33,906 nt of DNA from a virus: positions 1 to 33,906 of the IMG/VR virus record IMGVR_UViG_3300046167_000968. One strand, given 5' to 3'. A model generated the notes under the pieces. That model searched no databases. It saw nothing but the letters and a program-made list of their open reading frames with translations, and was not told where the DNA came from. The translations under genes were made by a program, and so were the position numbers. Positions 7,872 through 14,910 of the stretch are shown here, piece after piece. Numbering within the stretch: the stretch's first letter is position 1; every line of letters starts with the position of its first letter.

Positions 7872-9281
7872 CTAATCAGTGTCCCATCTCTCTGACATTT
7901 TTTCCCACTCGTGATGGTAAATCCGATATAATTTTTTTATGTCTTCTGCTCGACTGGAGCTTAGATTACCAGATCTGCCCGAAACAAACCATTCATATTT
8001 CCAAGGCTGGCTCAGTTCCCGCCAGCGCGCCCCATTAGGTCGAAATGCAACCTCAATATAATCGATAAAACCTTCCAACGATCTGCTTCGTGCGACTGAA
8101 TCCCCCTTCCTTACTGCGGCCGAAAAATCTTTTTCACATTTCCTGTATGCACGCCAAATCCCAGAATCATTGGTCATAAGGTTTTCATCAGTGATTAACG
8201 TACCAGGCTGGTAGTTAGAATCAACCAGTGACGCTATGGCTAATAAAGAATTCATATGGTCGTAGATACGCTCCTTTTCATCCTTCCAAATATGCCAGAC
8301 CAGCGGTTCCCAATTCGACATTTCAATGGTATCTAGGCGAGTGGCATAAGCTCTGATGTCATCTTTGATGGGATTCGTGAGTTTTTCACGAGCAAGTTTA
8401 GTAAACCTATCGTTCGGCACTATTTCGGCCTTCGTTAAAACGCCGATAACTTCACCAGATACCGCGTCAAAAACAGGTCCTCCACTGTTCCCCGAGAATG
8501 CACTGCAGTCCAATTCAAGGAGTTTAGAGCCGATGCCGTCAAGTGTGCCCTCTGATTTACGAAGAACACCACCGCCTAGTGGGTAGCCAAGTAAATAGAT
8601 GGCATCCTTAGGCCGTACCTTTGAAACATCATCACTCACTCTCAAGAATTTCAGCTTCGAATTTTCTTTGAGTTTAAACACACATATATCACGATCTTGA
8701 ACTATATACGCATTACTCAATTCAACAGACACGTTATCCCGTGTCCTTACAGAAATATCAGTTAAAGCATTAGCAGCTTCGATGACGTGTATGTTAGTCA
8801 CTAGGAACTTCACGCCTTTGATCTCACACAGAAACCCTGAGCCAGAAGCCCCCCAAGACGTCGTACTTAATTCATTATTGCTGCTGGGGTGAACTTCTAC
8901 GAGGCATACTGATTCACGATGATCCAAATCCGTAGATTTATCGACAATCTTTGTCGCGCTTTCATTCTTATGAATTACGACATACTGATTCATCGTCACA
9001 TAATGATAATTAGTACCAGATAGCAGTACATTCAGAAGTAGGTCTAAGGTTACATTGCTAAGTGACAGAGACACCTTCTCATTCATATTTAGAGGGTCCT
9101 CGAGCAAAATTAAAAACTCGGGATGACCTTCGCTTTGACTAGAATGTATCTTATTGATTCGATCAACTGCCTCAACTAGTGACACACCCTCGAGCTTGAG
9201 ATCGTCAAAAAAGGGCTGCTTAAAATCAATAGCATTCAGGGTTGCACACAGTGCTAAGAATAAAACAAGGACAGACTTCAT
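7872..9281 (-). CDS. Secreted trypsin-like serine protease with N-terminal STN-like domain
   Basis: This 469-aa protein starts with a signal peptide (MKSVLVLFLALCATLNA). Residues 28-105 resemble a secretin/TonB short N-terminal (STN) fold: LEGVSLVEAVDRINK, then LSLSNVTLDLLLNVLL and a YVVIH strand. Residues 125-290 are a chymotrypsin-fold protease of the HtrA/S1 kind with the complete triad: His165 (VTNIHVIE), Asp198 (DRDICVFKL) and Ser266 (SGNSGGPVFD). No PDZ domain follows; the last 170 residues are helical and unassigned. It probably cleaves proteins in the periplasm or outside. It lies between two near-identical hairpin repeats, directly after the capsid gene, and is AT-richer than the head genes, so it looks like an exchangeable cargo gene. 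Confidence 0.88.
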   Translation of the reverse strand: MKSVLVLFLALCATLNAIDFKQPFFDDLKLEGVSLVEAVDRINKIHSSQSEGHPEFLILLEDPLNMNEKVSLSLSNVTLDLLLNVLLSGTNYHYVTMNQYVVIHKNESATKIVDKSTDLDHRESVCLVEVHPSSNNELSTTSWGASGSGFLCEIKGVKFLVTNIHVIEAANALTDISVRTRDNVSVELSNAYIVQDRDICVFKLKENSKLKFLRVSDDVSKVRPKDAIYLLGYPLGGGVLRKSEGTLDGIGSKLLELDCSAFSGNSGGPVFDAVSGEVIGVLTKAEIVPNDRFTKLAREKLTNPIKDDIRAYATRLDTIEMSNWEPLVWHIWKDEKERIYDHMNSLLAIASLVDSNYQPGTLITDENLMTNDSGIWRAYRKCEKDFSAAVRKGDSVARSRSLEGFIDYIEVAFRPNGARWRELSQPWKYEWFVSGRSGNLSSSRAEDIKKLYRIYHHEWEKMSERWDTD

Positions 9282-9439
9282 GACAAAACAATGAATAGGT
9301 GATTAAAGACAAACAAGTACAAACACGCTATTAATTGCAATATCTTACCCAAGTTAAGACGTCTGTTAATTGACGAATCCGCCTAGAACCAGCGTAAAAT
9401 TAAGGTGTGAAATCTTTATTATTGCAACAAGTAGAAAGG

Positions 9440-9471
9440 TACGAAGAAGCCCGCAGGGGACTGCGGGCTTC
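9440..9471. repeat. Right copy of the 32-nt hairpin repeat flanking the protease cargo
   Basis: This is the direct repeat of 7792-7823 with two mismatches, placed just downstream of the capsid gene. Confidence 0.75.
9446..9471 (-). terminator. Terminator hairpin after the capsid gene
   Basis: An 11-bp stem GAAGCCCGCAG/CTGCGGGCTTC has a four-base loop. The minus-strand tail TTCTTCG is only weakly T-rich. The frameshifted capsid frame runs into this hairpin. Confidence 0.65.
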
Positions 9472-10477
9472 AAGAATTTGGGGCATGGCGACCGGGACGG
9501 TCGCCGCTACCTTTGACACATGCAGGAAGCCAATCGGGAGATTGGCGATCCCGGGTTAGGCGACGGTGATGCGCTTGGCGCTGATACCGGAGGTGACTTT
9601 GATGTCCTTCGGTCCAGTCGACGGCGAGGACGTCGGAGCGGCTGGAGTTCTCGCGGTAGACGCGGACGACGTCCACCCCGCCGCGGCGGGTGCGGAAGGT
9701 CTTCATGAAGCAGGGATCATAAAGCGTCGGCCGTTTGTTGCCGTGGAACAGGTACAGCTCGCTGCCGACGATGTTCTTGGCGCTCTTTTCCTTGCCCCAT
9801 TTGTTTTGGTCGCGCGAGAGGACCCCTACGCGGATGTCGAGATCGGGGTTGAGCAGCAATGAGGCGAACTGTGCGCGGGTGACGCCGATGGAGGCGGCCC
9901 CGGGGAAGCGGGCCACGACTTGCGGGTTGTGGCGGATCATCGCCCAGGCCGGCAGGCCGATGACCATGCGGTTGGGCATCATGCCGGTGTCGGTGGCGAG
10001 GGACTCGATGAGTGAGTCGACCTCGGCCACGGGGTCGTTGGCGTTTTCGGCGCCGCTCCAGGCACCAAGGCCGCCTTCGGCTGCAATACCACCGGCGACG
10101 GCGTCGAAGACTTTGACTTCGTGGGAGGCGACGGCGGAGGAAACGAGGGTCTGCGTCTTGGCCTGTTCGAGGTGGAGGGGGTCGCCCTGCCCTGCTTCGT
10201 CGCGCTCATGATCGTCGATCGGAATTTCGAGCGCCTGGGGCAAGCAGTTGTAGGTAGGATCGCTGGCGGCGAACTCAAGACGACGTGCCGGACCACCGAC
10301 GGCACGGGAGGTGTCGAGGATCTGGAAGGCGTTCTTGTCGTCGAAGTCTTTATACTGGCCGGTGGCGGCGGGTACGATGACTTCGGGCGCGATGAAATCG
10401 GCGAGCGAGGACCGGAGGTCCTGCGCGATGCCGCGGGCGTAGTTAGTTAACGTGACATGGAATTTTGAGCTGCTCAT
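9470..10477 (-). CDS. Major capsid protein (HK97-fold type), C-terminus frameshifted
   Basis: The frame gives 335 aa starting MSSSKFHVTLTNYARGIAQ. Its order after protease, scaffold and decoration genes, its size and the conserved FIAPEVIVP...Y.DFD...F, SDPTYNCLPQALEIPIDD and GMMPNRMVIGLPAWAMIRHNP segments fit a phage major capsid protein. After VDWTE (near 9608) one extra base shifts the frame: the alternative frame reads DIKVTSGISAKRITVA and stops at 9556-9558, giving 306 aa, close to the Mu capsid protein length. The annotated extension (HQSHLRYQRQ...) runs into the terminator and is not protein-like. This is either a real late mutation adding a junk tail or a sequencing error. Confidence 0.8.
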   Translation of the reverse strand: MSSSKFHVTLTNYARGIAQDLRSSLADFIAPEVIVPAATGQYKDFDDKNAFQILDTSRAVGGPARRLEFAASDPTYNCLPQALEIPIDDHERDEAGQGDPLHLEQAKTQTLVSSAVASHEVKVFDAVAGGIAAEGGLGAWSGAENANDPVAEVDSLIESLATDTGMMPNRMVIGLPAWAMIRHNPQVVARFPGAASIGVTRAQFASLLLNPDLDIRVGVLSRDQNKWGKEKSAKNIVGSELYLFHGNKRPTLYDPCFMKTFRTRRGGVDVVRVYRENSSRSDVLAVDWTEGHQSHLRYQRQAHHRRLTRDRQSPDWLPACVKGSGDRPGRHAPNS

Positions 10478-10770
10478 AATTGAATGGGATCGGTTGGGTG
10501 ATTGATTGAGATTTATTTTTGAAAAAGTGACTACGTCAGGGCTGGGGAATCACCCAACCTCGGAGCCACATGCGGCGTGTTCCTCCGTCGTGCCTGCAGT
10601 CACGTAGCTGGCTACGCTCCCTTGGCACTCTGTCGTCAAGCGCCACATCTGATCTCCGTCCCATCCAATTCTGGAACGGTACGGAGTTGTAGATATTGGA
10701 TTTCGTATAAAACGGAGTGGGATCGGATGAATGTGATTAGGTGGTGATTTTTGGGAAGTTTGGCTGACTC

Positions 10771-10801
10771 TGATGCGGACGACACGGAGGTCGTCCCTCC
10801 C
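10771..10801. repeat. REP-type palindrome, copy 1
   Basis: GATGCGGACGACACGGAGG is followed by TCGTCCCTCCC. The core GACGAC...GTCGTC (one arm read on the other strand) forms a short hairpin. Related copies lie at 13494, 19490 and 24053. Confidence 0.65.
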
Positions 10802-10867
10802 ATTTTCTTCTGGAACAGTTCGGAGATGACATAGTGGGAATGCGTGAAGGTTACTTGAGGTTGATGT

Positions 10868-10902
10868 GACTTTGGGCTCTGCTTATTTTACGCTTATTGG
10901 AG
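10868..10902. repeat. Dispersed GGGCTCTGCT/GCTTATTGGAG 3' element
   Basis: GACTTTGGGCTCTGCT and then ACGCTTATTGGAG lie 27 nt past the stop of the decoration gene. The first half recurs at 12549, the second at 5790. Confidence 0.5.
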
Positions 10903-10928
10903 TTGAGCGCGGAGGACTGGTGAAGTTC

Positions 10929-11339
10929 TTAAGGTGCAAGGACCGGGCGAAACAGAATTGCCTCGATTTGCTCACCTGCGACGCCACTCTCTAGTGCGAC
11001 TGCACATAGATATTTCCCGCTGGGGTTTTCTTCGACGGCGTCGGCAAAGCCATGGGTATTACCTGTCGAATCAACATACAACTCATTGCCCGCATAGGCA
11101 GCTGTCTGAAGCTTGAGTTTCACGGTGCCTGCCAGCCCACCCGCCAATGGCACGACGCTTGCTTGATCCGCATCGGCATGAATGACAATTCCGAAGGGGG
11201 TTGCGCCCACTTCGGCTAATGGTTCGATGGTTGGAATATTTTGCGGCAAGCTGAGGCTAACTGCCTCACCAATACGTGAGCGGAGGTCTTCGGTGGTCGG
11301 GAAGGTGAGGATGGCGTTTTCGCGGGTGAGTTTGGACAT
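10929..11339 (-). CDS. Capsid decoration/cement protein (DUF2190-like)
   Basis: This 136-aa protein lies between the scaffold and major capsid genes, where tailed phages and Mu relatives keep a head-stabilising protein. It is rich in glycine, alanine and beta strands (FGIVIHADADQASVVPLAGGLAGTVKLKL, YAGNELYVDSTG) and ends with ENPSGKYLCAVALES..AGEQIEAILFRP, a pattern typical of capsid cement proteins that add to the outer surface after expansion. The start at 11339 (MSKLTRENAILTFPTTEDL) fits. The family name is inferred from pattern and position. Confidence 0.65.
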   Translation of the reverse strand: MSKLTRENAILTFPTTEDLRSRIGEAVSLSLPQNIPTIEPLAEVGATPFGIVIHADADQASVVPLAGGLAGTVKLKLQTAAYAGNELYVDSTGNTHGFADAVEENPSGKYLCAVALESGVAGEQIEAILFRPVLAP

Positions 11340-11386
11340 AAGAATTTAAGTATGAAGGTGGGAAAGTGAAAATGTTTGAAAGTGAT

Positions 11387-11875
11387 TTAGCGGAACAAGT
11401 CCGGGGCCTCGGATTGGGCCTTGGCGAAGACGGCTTGGAAGTCGGCCTGCGGGTTGGCGGCGTGGACTTCGGCGAGCTTCTTTTGCTGCAGGGCCATTTT
11501 GCTGAGTGCCCCTGTCTTGGTGTCGCCCCCGGTCGTGACGGGTTCGAGGACGGGATTTATGGGGAGTGCTTCGAGGGCTTTGACGGCCTTGGGCTCGTCG
11601 CGGATCAGAGCGTCCTGCCAGAAGGCTTTGGCCTCGTCGTCGGCCGGAGGGATGCGGCCGGCTTTGACGGCGGCTTCGACATGCGACTCGGCGCGGGCTT
11701 TGATGGCGGCGGTTTGCTCGGCTTCCAGCTCCACGATGCGGGTGGTGAGTTGCTGGTTGTCGGTTGTTAGTTGGTTGAACTTGGCCTCGATGGCCAGGGC
11801 TGCGGACTCGTCGGAAGCGTCGATGGAGTCGATTAGTTTGAGGGCGTGGAGTTTGGCTTTGATTGCCGTAGGCAT
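11387..11875 (-). CDS. Head scaffolding protein (Mu gpZ-like position)
   Basis: This 162-aa protein begins MPTAIKAKLHALKLID and overlaps the protease gene end by 43 nt in another frame. The middle is a charged coiled coil (NQLTTDNQQLTTRIVELEAEQTAAIKARAE), followed by ESHVEAAVKAGRIPPADDEAKAFW, a segment like the C-terminal part of Mu-type protease/scaffold proteins. A protease-scaffold pair overlapping in this way is usual for capsid assembly, where the scaffold is cleaved out of the prohead. The NQLTTDNQQLTT part coincides with GGTTGT-type dispersed repeat words, so some of it may be repeat-derived. Confidence 0.65.
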   Translation of the reverse strand: MPTAIKAKLHALKLIDSIDASDESAALAIEAKFNQLTTDNQQLTTRIVELEAEQTAAIKARAESHVEAAVKAGRIPPADDEAKAFWQDALIRDEPKAVKALEALPINPVLEPVTTGGDTKTGALSKMALQQKKLAEVHAANPQADFQAVFAKAQSEAPDLFR

Positions 11876-12447
11876 AGGTTGAGGAGTTGAGTGGTTGGGT
11901 TGTTGGGTGGAGTGATTAATGATGACTGATTATCGCCTTTGGCGAAGAGAGGCTGAATACTTTTGAAGGCGGCGCGATTGACTAGGCCGCCCATGTTGGT
12001 TTCGGAGCTGATGACTTTGCCCTGGTCGTCGGGAATGAAGGTGGGGGAAAAGCGGCGGAAGGTCTTTTCCTGCACTGCCGTCTGCCCCGCCCCACTCCAT
12101 TCGATCTTGGCACGGACGCCACCGGTCTTGAGGTCGTCGCCCGCCCAGTAGAATTCAGTGGGCCAAGCGGCGGCCTCGCGGTCTTCGTGGTTGAAGTCGA
12201 AGAATGGCCGGTCGTCGTTGCCTTCGGTGGCCTTGGTGAGCTGCGCCTGCAGAAAGGCGTTGAGCGTATCGGCGGTGGCGGCATCGACGCTAATGTCGAG
12301 CGCGACGGGCTTGCCCGCGCGGGAGGCGTGGATGCGGTGGGTGCCGGGGGGCATGTACTGAATGTCGGACGGACATTCAGTAATGGCGGATTGCGGATGA
12401 GTGATGGCTAACTCAGTGGTGAGTGCGGCTTTGATCGCTTCGGGCAT
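11833..12447 (-). CDS. Prohead maturation protease (Mu gpI-like)
   Basis: This 204-aa protein contains FFDFNHEDREAAAWPTEFY, then LKTGGVRAKIEWSGAGQTAV, FRRFSPTFIPDDQGKV and GGLVNRAAFKSIQPLFAK. This is the order of conserved blocks in Mu gpI-type head proteases, with the histidine in the NHED block the likely catalytic residue. It cleaves scaffold and capsid proteins during prohead maturation. Two starts are possible: 12447 or the Met at 12354 (MPPGTHRIHAS), where homology begins. The extra N-terminus contains ELAITHPQSAITE, a translated copy of a dispersed TGGCGGAT repeat, so the later start may be ancestral. The extreme C-terminus also runs through repeat words. Confidence 0.8.
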   Translation of the reverse strand: MPEAIKAALTTELAITHPQSAITECPSDIQYMPPGTHRIHASRAGKPVALDISVDAATADTLNAFLQAQLTKATEGNDDRPFFDFNHEDREAAAWPTEFYWAGDDLKTGGVRAKIEWSGAGQTAVQEKTFRRFSPTFIPDDQGKVISSETNMGGLVNRAAFKSIQPLFAKGDNQSSLITPPNNPTTQLLNLCLRQSKPNSTPSN

Positions 12448-12548
12448 GGGTCCGAGATTCGAGTCTCGGGATGCGGGATGCGAGGGGTGCGTTTCACTGG
12501 GTTTAACTGCGTTTCACGAAACGCTGAAAAACTGAAATCGGAAACGGA

Positions 12549-12583
12549 GACTTGGGCTCTGCTGTTTCTTTACCGCTAATGGA
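12549..12583. repeat. Dispersed GACTTGGGCTCTGCT 3' element
   Basis: It lies 13 nt past the stop of the 188-aa cargo gene and shares GACTT(T)GGGCTCTGCT with 10868-10902. Confidence 0.5.
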
Positions 12584-12595
12584 CGCTAATTTTCG

Positions 12596-13162
12596 CTAAT
12601 CCAGTTCAATCCAGTCGCCATCCTTGAATACTCTAGCACTCCATCGAACATGCACATCACCCTGTGACTTAAACCCAAGAATCAGAAGAAAACTACTCTC
12701 TTTTGAAATCACCTTAGCTTTACCAGACTGCTCAATAATTCCTGAAAGTTTAGATAGCTCAGGTTCAACCCTATCGTTATGTGGAGGTGGGTAAGTTATA
12801 AGCACACGAAGATCACAATCGAGAAGCAGGAGGTGCCCGACTTCTTTATACAGGCCAGAGAAGAACACATTTTCATGCTCAATCGCAACTCGTGCACGAC
12901 AAAGCCAAGTTTCACTCAGGGGAGCACAATCGAGGATTTTGTCGGCTTTAGGATCAAAGATTATGGCATCCATCGAATAGTATTCGCTATAATGCTTCAA
13001 ACTGAGTGACTCCGCGACATCTGCGATGACTGAATCTTTGTAACCTAAGACTGCTTGGGTGTATGACTTAGCTATATTCCAAACATTAATGAGTTCAGAG
13101 TTTTTAGACCGAACAGACTTTAACCACGCTTCAAAAAAAGCCTTTGAGGATACTCGTTGCAT
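12596..13162 (-). CDS. Unknown 188-aa cargo protein, possibly PD-(D/E)XK-like
   Basis: This soluble protein without a leader is AT-richer than its neighbours. Blocks YYSMDAIIFDPKADKIL, CRARVAIEHENVF and HLLLLDCDLRVLITYPPP alternate strands and helices in the order seen in restriction-endonuclease-like folds (first Asp, then an acidic E.E strand, then a hydrophobic strand). The usual lysine of PD-(D/E)XK is not in place, so nuclease activity is doubtful. It occupies the gap between the gpF remnant and the protease gene, where the gpF-like protein should be, and is followed by a dispersed 3' element. The start at 13162 is the only good one. The function is unknown. Confidence 0.55.
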   Translation of the reverse strand: MQRVSSKAFFEAWLKSVRSKNSELINVWNIAKSYTQAVLGYKDSVIADVAESLSLKHYSEYYSMDAIIFDPKADKILDCAPLSETWLCRARVAIEHENVFFSGLYKEVGHLLLLDCDLRVLITYPPPHNDRVEPELSKLSGIIEQSGKAKVISKESSFLLILGFKSQGDVHVRWSARVFKDGDWIELD

Positions 13163-13201
13163 GAGACCAAAGCTGTCCCGTCAAGAGTTGAGGTCAAACG
13201 G

Positions 13202-13430
13202 CTATTCAGACTTTCTCACCCGCACGCTAATCTCACAGTCGCAGTTGTGGTGGATCGGTGGCGGGGTTGACCAGCCGCCTGGATAGGTGGTGCCGTTAAG
13301 GGGATTGCAGGACGGGCAGTCGCCGCCTGACCAGACTAGGTCGTGGGTCTTCAGGTCAGTGGTTGCCAGGAGGTCGGCGAAGTCGAATGGCGGCTTGGGC
13401 TTTTCTTGCGTTGAAGGAGGCTGTGCTCTC
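13202..13430 (-). pseudogene. C-terminal remnant of Mu gpF-like head morphogenesis protein
   Basis: A minus-strand frame ending in TAG at 13202-13204 reads PPFDFADLLATTDLKTHDL, WSGGDCPSCNPLNGTTY, GGWSTPPPIHHNCDCEIS. The CxxC...PP.HHNC.C pattern is the hallmark of the C-terminal zinc-binding end of gpF/SPP1-gp7-type minor head proteins. The N-terminal two thirds are missing; upstream lies the decayed portal copy 2. So the element once carried the portal-gpF-protease order of Mu. The remnant is directly followed by the cargo gene at 12596-13162, suggesting that cargo insertion or a deletion removed the gene. Confidence 0.7.
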
Positions 13431-13474
13431 GCTTGCGCCGTGAACGCAAGCGGAGGTATGAAGGTGGGAAGGTG

Positions 13475-14800
13475 TTAAAGTTTGAAGGTCTTTAGCGGAC
13501 GACGCGGAGGTCGTCCCTCCCGATGATGCCGATGCGGATGTCGTCCCTCCCGGGGTGAAGAGGTCCTCCTTTGGGCCGGGGGCTGGGACTTTGTGGCGGT
13601 CGTAGAGCCATTGCTTACTGACTGGCAGGCCCATTTCTTGGAAGAGTAGATTTGTCGCGCTGGACCATTTGGTGGTCCTTCTCGGGGCGGTCGAGTTCGA
13701 CTTCTAGGAACGGGAGTTCTTCGGAGTTGCCCCAATTCAGCTCGATGAGGCTGGGGATGAATTGGTTGTTGATGACCGTCGATCACGTAGGCGGCGTAGT
13801 TCTCGTAGAGATCGAGTTCGACTTCGCGGTGGACGTTGCCGAGGGCATAGGAGCCGCTTTTGCCCTCTTCGCTGGTGAGGGTCTGGCCGAGGAAAAGCAG
13901 ATCGCAGGCGCGGTCGGCGATGGACATGAGGCGCTCGGTGGGCTCGGACTTGCCGGCGACGCCGGGTGTGCTGCCGTTGAGGATTTGTAATTCCGTGCCT
14001 TGTGGGAATGCGCCCCAGGCTGCGGTGCCCATGTTGCGGAGCATGTCGGAAATCTGGTCGATCTGTGTCTGCGGGGCGCTGGGATCGTAGGTGGCCCAAC
14101 GGATCGGGAGACCGAAGAGTTCGGCCTTATGCGTCATCCACTCCCAACCGAGCATGCGCCCGAGCCAGAGATGTGCGAGGGCGCGGAGCTGGGCGGTCTC
14201 GGCGATGTGGCCGGACTTGGCGCGGTAGACGCCGACTAGGAATTTGTGGGGGTATTTTTCAAACCGCTTTGGGCTATTCGGATCCCGGTCGGGAAACAAG
14301 CGCAAAGCATTTGAGTTTGAAGGTGGGAAAGTTTGAAGGTGGGAAGGTGTTTCGAAGCCGAGGCAGGTCCACGGAACACGGCGGGTGCCGGTGGGGAAGT
14401 ATTTGCCGTCTTCAATGGTCCAATCGATTTCGAGGACGGAGACGCCACGGGCTACGGCGTCGAGTAGTTCATAGAGGGTGGCTTGGAAATTGTGCTGCCC
14501 TTCCCAGGTGGCAGGCCTTCTGGTTGTGGAGGACGTGTTCGACGAAGGCGGCCTTTTCGAGGGCGGCGGCTGACGGCTCCCTGCCCTTCTCCGTCCAGGG
14601 CTGGAGATTGAACGGGAGTTTGCAGACCGCCTTCTTGATCTTGTTCAGGTTGGAGCGGAGGCGCTCCCAGGTGTCCTCCATCGTGTTGAACAGCTCGTTC
14701 TGGAGCATGAGGTTGCCGCGGCCGCCCTCGTCGAGGATCCAGCCGAGGCGTGTCGGGATCGAAGTCGACCGGGATCGGGGAGAAGTTGCGAATCCTTAGT
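13475..14800 (-). pseudogene. Portal protein copy 2 (DUF935-type), multiply frameshifted
   Basis: The DNA matches portal copy 1 (19482-20834) closely over most of its length, but at least four single-base shifts break it: near 14745 (extra base), around 14505, near 13775 (AAYVID then GHQQP instead of VVNNQ) and near 13652 (extra base in AAATCTACTC). The longest remaining frame covers the LGRMLGWEWMTHKAELFGLPIRWA core. A GAAGGTGGGAAAG repeat lies inside it at 14310-14350, at the same place as a related repeat in copy 1, and REP copies lie at its 3' end. It cannot make a full portal protein. Confidence 0.85.
13494..13551. repeat. REP-type palindrome, copy 2, with a half copy
   Basis: GCGGACGACGCGGAGG is followed by TCGTCCCTCCC, then a degenerate second unit at 13530-13551 (GATGCGGATGTCGTCCCTCC). 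It is translated as part of the 3' end of portal copy 2. Confidence 0.65.
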
Positions 14801-14876
14801 ATGTGAGGCGGATGACCGTGCGTGTCGGAGGCATGCGCTGAAGTCTCACACGGAGACAGCACGACACGGAGGGTAG

Positions 14877-14895
14877 AATTTAACTGGGTTTCACT
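14877..14895. repeat. 19-nt cargo-end repeat, copy 1
   Basis: AATTTAACTGGGTTTCACT lies 16 nt past the stop of the 797-aa cargo gene. An identical copy lies at 21011-21029, just past the other large secreted cargo gene. Confidence 0.7.
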
Positions 14896-14910
14896 GTGAG
14901 CGTGAAGCCC

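Larger units (their letters stand above)
10478..10928. other. Intergenic stretch between decoration and capsid genes
   Basis: No gene is visible. It holds a REP-type palindrome at 10771-10801, paired words TCTGGAACGGTACGGAG (about 10670) and TCTGGAACAGTTCGGAG (about 10809), and a 3' element at 10868-10902. It separates two capsid genes that are normally adjacent, so it may be the site of a lost cargo. Confidence 0.5.

Noticed and set aside
12596-13162. Firm call of a restriction-type nuclease
   Set aside because: The order of strands is suggestive, but the catalytic lysine is not found, so it is left as unknown.
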